Shown here piece after piece: positions 1 to 8,503 of a DNA stretch of 64,000 nt. Under the pieces are notes generated by a model that did not search any database, was not told where the DNA came from, and worked only from the letters and a program-made list of their open reading frames with translations. Both the position numbers and the translations under genes were made by a program. The stretch lies in NCBI RefSeq assembly GCF_001570405.1, contig NZ_BBYM01000012.1, positions 36,179 through 100,178 of the forward strand, given 5' to 3'. Position 1 is the first letter of the stretch; every line of letters starts with the position of its first letter. Source of the DNA: Microtetraspora niveoalba. Its GTDB lineage: Bacteria; Actinomycetota; Actinomycetes; Streptosporangiales; Streptosporangiaceae.

Positions 1-318
1 AACCCCGACGGCGCGCCGCAGGCGTCGGTCGTCTGGGTCAGGACCGACGGGGACGACATCCTCTTCTCCACGGTGAAGGGCCGCCGCAAGCACCGGAACT
101 TCGAGCGCGACCCGCGGGCCACCATCGTCGTGATCGACCCGGCGAACCCGTACAGGTACGCCGAGGTCCGGGGCACGGTCGAGATGGAGGACGACCCTTC
201 GGGCGCGTTGATCGAGGAACTGTCCCTCAAGTACGCCGGACGCTCCTGGGAGGAGCCGCACCCGGACAACGAGCGGGTGATCATCCACATAAAGCCGCAA
301 AAGGTGTATCTCCGCTGA
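1..318 (+). CDS. PPOX-fold (pyridoxamine oxidase-like / F420-dependent) family protein, 5' truncated
   Basis: The reading frame is open from base 1 and stops at 318, so only the last 105 residues are present and the true start lies outside the window. The sequence VVWVRTDGDDILFSTVKG followed by RKHRNFERDP is typical of the split beta-barrel flavin/F420-binding fold of PPOX-class enzymes; the KGRRKHRNFERDP stretch normally contacts the cofactor phosphate. Such proteins are small cytosolic dimers reducing or binding flavin, F420 or heme; the substrate cannot be read here. It ends 119 bases before cysS. The family call is solid and the cofactor choice is inference. Confidence 0.82.
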   Translation, partial: NPDGAPQASVVWVRTDGDDILFSTVKGRRKHRNFERDPRATIVVIDPANPYRYAEVRGTVEMEDDPSGALIEELSLKYAGRSWEEPHPDNERVIIHIKPQKVYLR

Positions 319-437
319 GCGTTTTCCGGCTTATGCCGGGGTGTCCCCTGGTGCGACCGAGACGCCGGTTCACTCGGGCCGGCTTCACCGGTCCACAAGT
401 CGGCCTCTGGTGCGGCGTGAGGCATTAGCCTTGCTTC

Positions 438-1832
<1,395 letters not shown>

Positions 1833-1848
1833 GTCGTGTCCCACAAAT

Positions 1849-1882
1849 GGCTGCCCGGCCGCTCGGGGTGGGGCAGCCTTTT
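1849..1882 (+). terminator. Intrinsic terminator after cysS
   Basis: GGCTGCCC (1849-1856) pairs perfectly with GGGCAGCC (1871-1878) across a 14-base loop and is followed by TTTT. It lies 17 bases after the cysS stop, as expected for rho-independent termination, although rlmB starts only 38 bases further on. Confidence 0.75.
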
Positions 1883-1920
1883 GTCAGACGCTCCCCCGTC
1901 GTGCCCCTACCCTAGACAGC

Positions 1921-2868
1921 ATGGCGGGTAAGGGTTCTGGTCGGCGGCAGGGTGCGACCAAGGGAACGGGCGGCAAGGGCAAGCGTACGCTGCAGGGCAG
2001 GGGCGCGACGCCGCCCGCTCACATGCGCCACTGGTTCAAGGACAAGTCGCGTGCGGAGCGGATCGAGCGCGAGGCCGCCGGCATCGCGCGTCCCGGCCGT
2101 CCGCAGCCGAAGGCGCGCCGCGAGGACGCGCCGGAGGTCATCGGCGGCCGTAACCCGGTGGTGGAGGCGCTGCGCGCGGGCGTTCCCGCGAACGCCCTCT
2201 ACGTCGCGCAGCGCATCGAGAACGACGACCGGGTCCGCGAGGCGATCAAGATCGCCGCTGATCGGGGCATCGCGCTCCTGGAGGTCTCCCGGGAGAAGCT
2301 CGACCGGCTGACCGAGGGCAACGTCCACCAGGGGCTGGGGCTGCAGATCCCGGCGTACGAGTACGCCCACCCGTCGGACCTCGTGGAGCGGGCGCAGGAC
2401 GCGGCCGAGGTGCCGCTGATCGTCGCCCTCGACGGCGTGACCGACCCGCGCAACCTCGGCGCCATCGCCAGGTCGGCCACCGCGTTCGGCGCACACGGCC
2501 TGCTCGTGCCGGCCCGCCGTTCCGCCGGTGTCACGGCCGGGGCGTGGAAGACGTCGGCCGGCACGCTGGCCAACCTGCCGGTCGCGCGCGCCTCCAACCT
2601 CACCCAGGCGCTCCAGACGTACCGCGAGAGCGGCCTGTTCGTCATCGGCCTCGACGGCGACGCGTCCATCGATGTCGGCGATGTCGAGCTGGCCGCGGAG
2701 CCGCTGGTCGTGGTGGTCGGCTCCGAGGGCAAGGGGCTGTCCCGCCTGGTGCGCGAGTCGTGTGACCAGGTCGTCCGCATCCCGATGAACGCCGCCGCCG
2801 AGTCGCTCAACGCGGGCGTCGCCGCCGGCATCGCCCTCTATGAGATCGCCCGCAACCGTCGCCGGTGA
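1921..2868 (+). CDS. rlmB: 23S rRNA (guanosine-2'-O-)-methyltransferase, RlmB/SpoU family
   Basis: The 315-residue protein methylates a 23S rRNA guanosine ribose (G2251 in E. coli numbering). An actinobacteria-typical lysine/arginine-rich tail covers about residues 1-70. It is followed by the SpoU substrate-binding domain beginning VIGGRNPVVEALRAG, then the knotted SPOUT domain. The three SpoU motifs are visible: DGVTDPRNLGAIARSA, VVVGSEGKGLSRL and MNAAAESLNAGVAAGIALYE. ATG at 1921 starts the basic tail. The cysS-rlmB pair is a common actinobacterial arrangement. Confidence in family is very high; the exact nucleotide target is inferred from family. Confidence 0.93.
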   Translation: MAGKGSGRRQGATKGTGGKGKRTLQGRGATPPAHMRHWFKDKSRAERIEREAAGIARPGRPQPKARREDAPEVIGGRNPVVEALRAGVPANALYVAQRIENDDRVREAIKIAADRGIALLEVSREKLDRLTEGNVHQGLGLQIPAYEYAHPSDLVERAQDAAEVPLIVALDGVTDPRNLGAIARSATAFGAHGLLVPARRSAGVTAGAWKTSAGTLANLPVARASNLTQALQTYRESGLFVIGLDGDASIDVGDVELAAEPLVVVVGSEGKGLSRLVRESCDQVVRIPMNAAAESLNAGVAAGIALYEIARNRRR

Positions 2869-2917
2869 AACGTCGGTGACGGTTGGGCCTTCGGCCCACT
2901 AAACTCGTGGGCGGCAC

Positions 2918-2990
2918 GCCGCCTTAGCTCAATCGGCAGAGCATCTGTCTTGTAAACAGAAGGTCTGGGGTTCGATTCCCCAAGGCGGCT
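2918..2990 (+). tRNA. tRNA-Thr (anticodon TGT)
   Basis: A 73-base cloverleaf is complete. The acceptor stem is GCCGCCT/AGGCGGC and the D arm is GCTC...GAGC. The anticodon stem TCTGT/ACAGA holds the loop CTTGTAA, anticodon TGT. The T arm is TGGGG-TTCGATT-CCCCA, and the discriminator base is T with no encoded CCA. The 3' half is repeated at 5028-5068, so this gene served as an integration site. Confidence 0.96.
2949..2989 (+). repeat. attL-type core within tRNA-Thr
   Basis: The tRNA segment from the anticodon loop to the end of the acceptor stem matches 5028-5068 at 39 of 41 positions. Site-specific integrases commonly recombine within this part of a tRNA gene and restore it, leaving the intact gene at one end of the element and a 3' fragment at the other. 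It is read as the left attachment site of a decayed element. Confidence 0.75.
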
Positions 2991-2999
2991 CTTGTAGTG

Positions 3000-3036
3000 A
3001 AGGCCCCTGACCAGCGGGTTCGCGGTCAGGGGCCTT
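3000..3036 (+). terminator. Terminator after tRNA-Thr
   Basis: AAGGCCCCTGACC (3000-3012) pairs perfectly over 13 bases with GGTCAGGGGCCTT (3024-3036), with an 11-base loop and a short T-containing tail. It lies 10 bases after the tRNA and should end its transcript. Confidence 0.8.
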
Positions 3037-3071
3037 GTGCTTTCGCGGCTCATCTGGTCTCTTCGGCGTCG

Positions 3072-3097
3072 TTGGGAGCCACCCTGGGAGCCACCCG
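3072..3097 (+). repeat. Left copy of 26-bp element repeat
   Basis: The sequence matches 4901-4926 at 24 of 26 positions and is itself a tandem of GGGAGCCACC. Read in frame it encodes LGATLGAT-type residues, a pattern I associate with actinobacterial integrase C-termini. Its position near the left att core suggests a leftover integrase end. Confidence 0.5.
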
Positions 3098-3261
3098 CTT
3101 CCGTTGCCCCAACAGGGCGCCGGAAATGGCCTCCGTCGCCGCCCGCCGGTCACTGCAGCCCTACGATCGCCACAGCATGGCTGGACGCCGCACATGGTTG
3201 GGGGCGATCGACGATCCAGGGTTCGTTCCTCACCCTGGCTCACCGAGGAACGTGTCTGATC

Positions 3262-3414
3262 ACCGCGTGCAGTCGCCCGGCTCAGCCCGCCCACGTGAAT
3301 TTCCTGGGCCGCTATGCCATCGCTTCGCCCGGGCCTTCCGAGGGACTGCGCGAACTCGGCGAGATCCCCGATCTTCCCGAGATCGACAGCGGCGCGGTAC
3401 GAAGGGAGAGCTGA
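3262..3414 (+). pseudogene. Possible Tn3-family transposase C-terminal remnant
   Basis: A frame ending in TGA at 3414 encodes AHVNFLGRYAIASP followed by an acidic tail (ELGEIPDLPEID). Tn3-family transposases end with a segment of the form H-[IV]-N-x-[LF]-G-R-Y-[AT]-F, so this resembles the last 50 residues of such a protein. Everything upstream is missing, and no terminal inverted repeats or resolvase are visible. A chance resemblance in a GC-rich frame is possible, so the call is tentative. Confidence 0.4.
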
Positions 3415-3484
3415 CGGACAGCCTTCCCCGTGGGAGCCGATCAGCGAGTCAGGTCTGTGTCGCGTTCAACGAGGTAGACATTCG

Positions 3485-3919
3485 TCAGCTCAGGCAGAAC
3501 TCGTTGCCCTCGATGTCCTGCATCACGAGGCACGACTCGTTTTCTTCATCGGCGGGCAGGAGCCGCACGCGTTTCGCGCCGAGAGTGATCAATCGTGCGC
3601 ATTCGGCCTCGAGGGTTGCCAGGCGCTCTGCACCGACGAGTCCGGTGCCGACCCGCACGTCAAGGTGCAGCCGATTCTTGGCGACCTTGCTTTCGGGAAC
3701 GCGCTGGAAGTACAGCCGCGGACCGACACCCGAGGGGTCGCTGCATGCGAACCATGAGTCCCGCTGCTCGGGCGGCAGCGTGCGATTGAAGTCGTCCCAA
3801 CTGGCGAACTCCTCAGGCGGTGCCGGCGCGACATACCCCAACACCTCGCACCAGAAGCGACCGACACGCTCAGGTGAAGCGCAATCGAAGGCGACTTGAA
3901 TCTGCTTAACGGATGCCAT
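3485..3919 (-). CDS. VOC-superfamily (glyoxalase/bleomycin-resistance-like) protein
   Basis: The 144-residue protein carries the two-module VOC fold. The N-terminal module begins VKQIQVAFDCASPERVGRFW and the C-terminal module runs through KNRLHLDVRVG to MQDIEGNEFCLS. Paired metal-ligand positions are plausible in H (RLHLDV) and E (GNEFCL). The length and the tryptophan-rich middle match the glyoxalase-like domain (Glyoxalase_6) common in actinobacteria. The ATG at 3919 is chosen because GGAAGG lies about 9 bases upstream; the longer open frame has no such site. The substrate is unknown. It is the only well-preserved gene in the left half of the tRNA-bounded relic. Confidence 0.8.
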   Translation of the reverse strand: MASVKQIQVAFDCASPERVGRFWCEVLGYVAPAPPEEFASWDDFNRTLPPEQRDSWFACSDPSGVGPRLYFQRVPESKVAKNRLHLDVRVGTGLVGAERLATLEAECARLITLGAKRVRLLPADEENESCLVMQDIEGNEFCLS

Positions 3920-4370
3920 GGGAAAATCCTTCCATAGATCACCACGCATACCGAAATCGCCCACCGTGCACCCCAGCCGGATTGGCGAAGTCCTGAAAAG
4001 ATCCACAGCTCCAGCCTGAACGCCTCGCCCGCCGAAGGGTTGCGAGATAATCTTCATCATCTGGCAAGACCAAGATCGAAGGGCCGTGGTGAGCAGGGCA
4101 TCATCCCTCGCCTTGCGCGATCCTGACGCCGACGACTCCGACGACGAGGATTGATGGGGATGCCCCCGCGCCGGGTCCCGAACATCTCCGCGCCCAGGGG
4201 GTGCCCGTCAAGGACGAGGACGTATGGGCAGTTCCATCAGGGTCGGGTGCGCGCCCAAGGCGGTCGTCCAGGTAAGCAAGATCCGGAACATGTGCGGATT
4301 GTGACCAGCAGTCGACCAGGACTACGGCACGAAACCCAAGGTCATAGCCGCAGCGGCCCGAAGATGGACC
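3920..4370. other. Intergenic sequence without recognisable gene
   Basis: About 450 bases of lower coding quality separate the glyoxalase gene from the tRNA-Lys-like fragment. The open frames here have no family resemblance and no ribosome binding site. The stretch is probably degraded element DNA. Confidence 0.5.
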
Positions 4371-4418
4371 TCCACTTTTAATCCGTAGGTTCCAGGTTCA
4401 AGCCCGGGCGCCCTACCA
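4371..4418 (+). repeat. 3' half of a tRNA-Lys(TTT)-like gene, possible attachment site
   Basis: The segment contains an anticodon-loop-like CTTTTAA (4375-4381) and a T arm CCAGG-TTCAAGC-CCGGG with one mismatch. It continues with an acceptor 3' strand and an encoded CCA, ending CGCCCTACCA. The 5' half of the tRNA is absent and the anticodon stem does not pair, so it is not a functional tRNA. Partial copies starting in the anticodon loop are what integrases leave at an attachment site. No intact tRNA-Lys is in the window to compare with. Confidence 0.5.
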
Positions 4419-4427
4419 GTCAAAGCG

Positions 4428-4487
4428 TTACCCTGATCGTCGGGCCATTAGCGGGCCATTAAGGGGGTAACGAGGGGTCAACCACGG
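4428..4487 (-). pseudogene. Integrase C-terminal tail remnant
   Basis: On the minus strand a short frame encodes RYPLNGPLMARRSG and stops at 4428, ten bases from the tRNA-Lys-like fragment. Tails containing N-G-P-L-M-A-R are frequent at the ends of actinobacterial tyrosine recombinases that sit beside tRNA attachment sites. The frame is closed by a stop 20 codons upstream, so the catalytic domain is gone. The identification rests on a short motif. Confidence 0.4.
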
Positions 4488-4582
4488 TCACTCAGGACCG
4501 GCCTTCCGACCAGCTCAGCGCCTCAACGGGCCGTGATCGATGCAGTTCCCAAGCTGACAGCCCGCCCTTTACCCTCGTCGTC

Positions 4583-4894
4583 ATGACACCGCCGCGTGAG
4601 CTACCCGTAAACGTCGCGCGCGTTCATGACGTACGTGATTTCGCCGCCTACCTGAAGAGTATGGCGGATGACTTCGATGCAGACCGCGCAGAGTGCGAAC
4701 GGCAAGTCCGTGAAGGTAAGCGGTTCGTCGAAAGCCGCTGGAGCAGCACGGACATCGGCGATTTCCTTCGAGCCTGGGCCCGATGGCTTCAGGACGGCTG
4801 CATCCGGGAAGGTGCTCCGTTCGCGGAAGATGTCGACCCTCTGAAATGGCAGTCGCTCGCTCTCCAGATCCACGCCGCCCATCTGTACGAGTAG
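4583..4894 (+). CDS. DUF7660-like small protein
   Basis: The 103-residue acidic protein has the layout of a small uncharacterised actinobacterial family: an N-terminal D-F-x-x-Y-L segment (RDFAAYLKSMADDFDADR), a central W...DIGDFL segment and a tryptophan-rich helix (RAWARWLQDG). No catalytic motif or membrane segment is visible, and the role is unknown. ATG at 4583 begins directly before the conserved region, but only weak ribosome binding sequence precedes it. The gene lies inside the tRNA-Thr-bounded relic and is followed at once by an integrase-tail fragment, so it probably travelled as cargo. Confidence 0.6.
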   Translation: MTPPRELPVNVARVHDVRDFAAYLKSMADDFDADRAECERQVREGKRFVESRWSSTDIGDFLRAWARWLQDGCIREGAPFAEDVDPLKWQSLALQIHAAHLYE

Positions 4895-5002
4895 GCCGTT
4901 CTGGGAGCCACCTTGGGAGCCACCCGGGAGGACGATCACGAACTGAGCCGAACGAACTTGAACAGCCAGACCTCTGCCACCCAGCACGGCGAACGGTTCT
5001 GA
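4895..5002 (+). pseudogene. Integrase C-terminal tail remnant next to attR
   Basis: The frame directly after the DUF7660-like stop encodes LGATLGATRED followed by DHELSRTNLNSQ and stops at 5002, 25 bases before the attR core. This position and composition fit the disordered end of a tyrosine recombinase whose gene normally abuts its attachment site. There is no start codon and no R-H-R-Y catalytic region, so the rest has been deleted. Confidence 0.5.
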
Positions 5003-5027
5003 ACGATCTTGGAGATCGTTTGGGGAC

Positions 5028-5068
5028 CTTGTAAACAGAAGGTCTGAGGTTCGATTCCCCAAGGCCGC
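5028..5068 (+). repeat. attR-type copy of the tRNA-Thr 3' half
   Basis: The 41 bases repeat tRNA-Thr positions 2949-2989 with two substitutions: one in the T stem and one in the acceptor strand, which would break pairing. No 5' half precedes it. It marks the right end of the integrated element. Confidence 0.78.
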
Positions 5069-5148
5069 AAACGCGAACACCCCGGAACCGGCGGCGGCGG
5101 TTCCGGGGCGGGCGGTCGTTCCGGGATCGGCCCGGGATCGTTCCGGGA

Positions 5149-5868
5149 TCAGGTCGCGAGAGCGGTGCGGCGGCCGCGGCGGGCCACCTCGCGCTCCAGG
5201 TACCACTCCACGGCCAGCAGCGGGATCGTCCAGCCGAGCCAGCCGGACAGCCCGGAGATCGTCCACGCCATCAGGTCGGGGTCGCCGTGGAAGACGGTGT
5301 CCTGCAGCGGGGGCAGGGCGATGATCAGGATCCCGGTCCACACGCGGTTGGTGATGATGGAGTAGGTCAGCACGGCGCTGCGCAGCATCCAGCGCCGGTG
5401 GTCGGCGTACCGGCGGGCGCGGGCGGCGCGCCAGCCCGCCACGGTGAAGGCGAGCCACAACAAGGCGAGGAGCACGTCGCTGACCGCGAGGAACGGCCCG
5501 AACGGGGTGCGCGCCCCGATGACCAGGCCGGTCAGCCCGGCCGGCAGCACCCCGGCGAACACGTAGACCCGCCCGGCGCGCCGGTGCCACACCTGGTGTC
5601 GCCGGCGGAACCACGGCCACACCTGGAAGAACGCGGTGACCATGGCGACCGAGGCGAACAGCACGTGCGCCACGAGCAGCGGGTAGTGCAGGCCGAACCC
5701 CTCTGGCTGCGGCACCCGGGACAGCGACGGGTCTCCGGTCAGGTACGGCGGCAGCGAGAACGCGAGGAACCCGGCCGTGACCAGGCCGAGCGGCACCGTC
5801 CAGCGGCGCCGCCACCACGGACGCCGGCGGGCCGGTACCGGCGGAGGACTGTCGATCGTCGTGTGCAT
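5149..5868 (-). CDS. DUF2306-type integral membrane protein
   Basis: The 239-residue protein has a short proline-rich cytosolic start, then about six hydrophobic segments beginning WTVPLGLVTAGFLAFSLPPY. It carries the DUF2306 hallmarks: histidines in HYPLLVAHVLFASVAMV, QVWHRRAGRVYVF and the R-Y-x-D-H-R-R-W-M-L-R segment near residue 150. The family resembles heme- or quinone-binding four-helix membrane proteins, but its function is not established. It is transcribed divergently from a TetR-family gene, and the 103-base gap holds three palindromes. It is therefore the likely target of that repressor and may act in export or envelope stress. Confidence 0.85.
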   Translation of the reverse strand: MHTTIDSPPPVPARRRPWWRRRWTVPLGLVTAGFLAFSLPPYLTGDPSLSRVPQPEGFGLHYPLLVAHVLFASVAMVTAFFQVWPWFRRRHQVWHRRAGRVYVFAGVLPAGLTGLVIGARTPFGPFLAVSDVLLALLWLAFTVAGWRAARARRYADHRRWMLRSAVLTYSIITNRVWTGILIIALPPLQDTVFHGDPDLMAWTISGLSGWLGWTIPLLAVEWYLEREVARRGRRTALAT

Positions 5869-5897
5869 GACGGCTCCCGGGGGGACGGTCGAGTGGA

Positions 5898-5951
5898 TGC
5901 GTATGTCATACGCTCAATGCGTACTATATACGCAACGCGTAGGCCATACGC
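5898..5951. promoter_or_regulatory. Triple palindromic operator between DUF2306 and TetR genes
   Basis: Three related palindromes lie in the divergent intergenic region: GCGTATGTCATACGC (5899-5913, perfect), TGCGTACTATATACGCA (5918-5934, perfect arms of 6 with 5-base centre) and GCGTAGGCCATACGC (5937-5951, nearly perfect). All share GCGTA...TACGC half-sites. TetR-family proteins usually bind such repeats beside their own gene, so this is the probable autoregulatory operator. Confidence 0.75.
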
Positions 5952-5971
5952 AAACTGGTAAGCTCCCTGGA

Positions 5972-6712
5972 ATGCCGGACGAAATCGGAGACGAGCTGCC
6001 GCACGCGCTGAACGTGCTGTGGGGGCGGGCCAAGCCGAAGGGGCGGGGACGCACGCCCGCGCTCAGCCTGGAGCGGATCGTGGCGGAGGCCGTCGCCCTC
6101 GCCGACGAGGAGGGCCTGGCCGCGCTGTCCATGGCTCGGCTCGCCGAACGGCTCGGCTGCGCGCCCATGTCGCTGTACCGGCACGTGGCCGGCAAGGACG
6201 ACCTGCAGCTGTTCATGCTGGCCGCCGCGCCCGGCCCGCCGCCGGAGTTCGGCACGGCGCCGGCCGACTGGCGCGGCTCACTCACCCGGTGGGCCGTCGA
6301 GCTGCTCGGCGTCTACCTGCGGCATCCGTGGATCATCCAGCTGGTGAACTCCCCGCCGGTCGACCCAGGCCAGCTCGCCTGGCTGGACGCCGCGCTGCGG
6401 TCCCTCGGCGGCACGCCGCTGGACCCGCGGGCCCGGTTCTCGGTGGTCATGCTGGTGCTGCACTACGTGCGCGGCGCGGCCCAGCTCCTGACGTTCATGA
6501 CCGCCGAACCAGAGGAGAGGGCCGATGAGGCGTACGCCGCGCTGCTCGCCGAGCTCGCCGACCCCGGCCGGTTCCCAGCGCTGGCCCGCGCCGTCGAGGC
6601 CGGGGTGTTCGCCCCCCACCCGGGGGCCGGTCCGGACGACGACTTCCGCGCCGGCCTGGACCACCTGCTCGACGGGGTGGAGGTGGCGATCGAACGCGCC
6701 GCCCGGGCCTGA
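5972..6712 (+). CDS. TetR/AcrR-family transcriptional regulator
   Basis: The 246-residue protein has a TetR DNA-binding domain at about residues 34-85: an entry helix LERIVAEAVALADEEGLAALSM, then the helix-turn-helix MARLAERLGCAPMSLYRHV and the connecting KDDL. The larger C-terminal half matches the TetR_C_11-like ligand-binding type often paired with drug or solvent response genes. The ATG at 5972 is chosen because it begins just after the palindrome cluster; the longer frame would run through the operators. Three palindromes upstream suggest repression of itself and of the divergent DUF2306 gene. The ligand is unknown. Confidence 0.9.
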   Translation: MPDEIGDELPHALNVLWGRAKPKGRGRTPALSLERIVAEAVALADEEGLAALSMARLAERLGCAPMSLYRHVAGKDDLQLFMLAAAPGPPPEFGTAPADWRGSLTRWAVELLGVYLRHPWIIQLVNSPPVDPGQLAWLDAALRSLGGTPLDPRARFSVVMLVLHYVRGAAQLLTFMTAEPEERADEAYAALLAELADPGRFPALARAVEAGVFAPHPGAGPDDDFRAGLDHLLDGVEVAIERAARA

Positions 6713-6717
6713 GCCGG

Positions 6718-6900
6718 TCAGCCGGCCGGTGCGGCGCCGCGGGAGGCGCGGACCTTCGGCTCGGGCAGCAGTTCGACGTGGCGGACCGGCAGCGCAGGCG
6801 CGCTGCGCGGGCGGCGCAGCAGGAGTTTCACGGCCATCGCGCCGACGGCTCGCTTGGGCGGGGCGACGGCGGTCAGCGGCGGGGCGCCGAGCGTGGCTCC
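6718..6900 (-). pseudogene. C-terminal remnant of a LacI-family regulator
   Basis: About 60 residues survive on the minus strand, ending at a stop at 6718: PPLTAVAPPKRAVGAMAVKL, then a short linker and RHVELLPEPKVRASRG. This matches the end of LacI/GalR ligand-binding domains (P-P-L-T-T-V...P...G-x-x-A...L-L...R-x-V-x-L-x-P-x-L-x-V-R-x-S). No N-terminal DNA-binding region is present upstream, where the RibD-like reductase gene begins instead. It is a truncated relic, probably non-functional. Confidence 0.65.
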
Positions 6901-6914
6901 GCCCGCACATCTGG

Positions 6915-7514
6915 TCAGCGGGTCTTCTGGGGCGACCCCGTAACACGGAAGGTCAGGTGGGTGACCGCCGGTGATTCGACCAGCCTCGTGCGCTCCAGTT
7001 GGAGGCGGGGGCCACTGTCGAAGAGCCGAGTGCCGGCGCCGAGCAGCACCGGCATCAGGTGGATGCGTACCTCGTCTATGAGACCGGCCGCCAGGTACTG
7101 CCGAGCAACCTCCGCCCCGCCGATCACGATGACGTCCTTGTCGCCGGCCGCCGCCCTGGCCTGTTCGAGCGCGCTCTCGATGCCGTCCGTGACGAAAGTG
7201 AAGGTCGTGCGACCCTTGACCAGCTGTTCCCGGGGGCGGTTGGTGACCACGAAGCACGGCATGCCGAAAGTGCCGTCGTCGCCCCACGGGCCTTCACCCA
7301 CATCGAACGTACGCCTACCGAAGATGAACGCTCCCGTATCGGTGAACATCTCGGCAGAGATCTCGCGGTCTGTTTCGCTTACCGGGCTTCCATCGATGCC
7401 CAGCCAGCCGTGTAGGCGTTCACCGTCCTCGCCCAAGGGGTGGTCGACGCTGACCTTCGGCGCTGCGGTCAAGCCGTCCAGCGACATGGTCATTTCCAGG
7501 ATCAGTTTTCCCAT
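6915..7514 (-). CDS. Dihydrofolate reductase / RibD C-terminal-like reductase
   Basis: The 199-residue protein has the DHFR-like nucleotide-binding fold of the RibD C-terminal family. It begins MGKLILEMTMSLDGLTAA and contains the conserved FIFGRRTFDVGEGPWGDDG, the CFVVTNRPRE strand, DVIVIGGAEVARQYL (NADPH-binding glycine motif) and the closing LVESPAVTHLTFRV. Such stand-alone proteins are NAD(P)H-dependent reductases of mostly unknown substrate and are not expected to be the cell's folate enzyme. The ATG at 7514 is preceded by GGGGAGA at a good spacing. It lies directly beside a LacI-family gene fragment. Confidence 0.88.
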   Translation of the reverse strand: MGKLILEMTMSLDGLTAAPKVSVDHPLGEDGERLHGWLGIDGSPVSETDREISAEMFTDTGAFIFGRRTFDVGEGPWGDDGTFGMPCFVVTNRPREQLVKGRTTFTFVTDGIESALEQARAAAGDKDVIVIGGAEVARQYLAAGLIDEVRIHLMPVLLGAGTRLFDSGPRLQLERTRLVESPAVTHLTFRVTGSPQKTR

Positions 7515-7796
7515 CGGTCTCCCCGGTTCGTGGGCTGCTCTGATGATGGCAGTCGCCTCCGACAAAAGCCTGACCACGAGGCGCAAGGACGACTGCTGTA
7601 CAGCAGCCCGTACAGCAACGTCGTCTCACACGGGCACAGCCCACCGGTCCGCCTCCCCCACCTGAGCAGGCCGGGACACCGCCGACGAGTTGTCGCGGGC
7701 GCTCCTGCCAGGTGCAAGTGGTCCACAAGTGATCGAAACAAGGCTGCGGGTGCCGAGAAGAGCTGATGCTCTCGAATCGTGCGCCCAGGAGGATTG

Positions 7797-8195
7797 ATGA
7801 CCGTGCCTCAGAGCGAGCCCGAGGACGAGCCCTTCGTGCCCGCGAGGCTCCGTGAGCCTGAGCCGCCGCCGGAGTCGCCGCCACTGCACCCCCGCACCCG
7901 CAGAATTTTGCGCAGCTTGCTGGTCTTCGTGGCTCTTGCCGTGGCCGTCGTGGTGGGAATCTCCCTGTCCACGAAGCGCGACTACCCGCGCGGGAGCGCC
8001 CAGTGCGTGGACACGAGATCGTGGCAGCCGGACGGCACGCACCTGGTCGTCGACCACCGCAAGTGCGCAGGCGACGACGGCGAGGCCGACCGCCGCTACC
8101 GCTGGAAGAACTCCCAGTCATCGGCCCATCGTGCCCGCAGGATCCTGGACGTGATCCGGGACATCGTGGACGTGTTCGACGGACGCCGGAGGTGA
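7797..8195 (+). CDS. Small single-pass membrane protein, unknown function
   Basis: The predicted 132-residue protein has an acidic, proline-rich N-terminus of about 40 residues, one hydrophobic segment (ILRSLLVFVALAVAVVVGIS, about residues 38-57), and a charged extracytoplasmic tail with two cysteines (SAQCVDT and RKCAGDD) that could form a disulfide. The ATG at 7797 is preceded by a perfect AGGAGG at 7787-7792, which decides the start. I recognise no family. The strong ribosome binding site and codon use support a real gene. Confidence 0.65.
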   Translation: MTVPQSEPEDEPFVPARLREPEPPPESPPLHPRTRRILRSLLVFVALAVAVVVGISLSTKRDYPRGSAQCVDTRSWQPDGTHLVVDHRKCAGDDGEADRRYRWKNSQSSAHRARRILDVIRDIVDVFDGRRR

Positions 8196-8301
8196 TCTCG
8201 TCCCGGCGTTGTGATCGGGCGGCTCTGCGGACGCCGACGCGCATCCGGCGCGGGCGCCGGCCTTATGCCGTACGACGCTTCCGGCCTGCGGCCGGCTCGC
8301 C

Positions 8302-8454
8302 GAATGCCGCCTGGTGTACGGCCAAGGACTTGGGGCGAACACCGCGACCGTCCGTCCTCGCGGCGACTCCGCCTATCCGATTCCCCGGCGCCTCTACCGC
8401 GGCCTCGGCTTCAAGCCGCACGACCGTACACGTACGTGCGCCAAAGCCGGTTAG
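8302..8454 (+). pseudogene. C-terminal remnant of a GNAT acetyltransferase
   Basis: A frame stopping at 8454 encodes LGANTATVRPRGDSAYPIPR followed by RLYRGLGFKPHDRTRTCAKAG. The pattern R-L-Y-x-x-L-G-F near the end, preceded by a Y-P-x-P-R turn, is the last strand-helix unit of GNAT acetyltransferases. The acetyl-CoA-binding Q/R-x-x-G-x-G/A segment and everything before it are not recognisable upstream. It is an isolated tail, so a dead fragment. Confidence 0.55.
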
Positions 8455-8503
8455 TGGCGGACCCGGACGGCGAGAACCGCTCCTGTGACAGTGATCGCCT
8501 CGG

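Larger units (their letters stand above)
2990..5027. mobile_element. Decayed tRNA-Thr-integrated element
   Basis: This interval is bounded by the tRNA-Thr 3' half and its 41-bp copy. Just inside each end lies an imperfect 26-bp repeat that reads as an integrase C-terminal tail motif (3072-3097 and 4901-4926). No intact integrase, excisionase or replication gene is present. What remains is a glyoxalase gene, a DUF7660-like gene, a transposase-like tail and a second att-like tRNA fragment. It is best read as one or more nested integrations after deletion of their cores. The boundaries are seen directly; the history is inference. Confidence 0.6.

Noticed and set aside
4151..4381. 76-codon plus-strand frame
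   Set aside because: No ribosome binding site, mixed composition and no family; it runs into the tRNA-Lys-like fragment.
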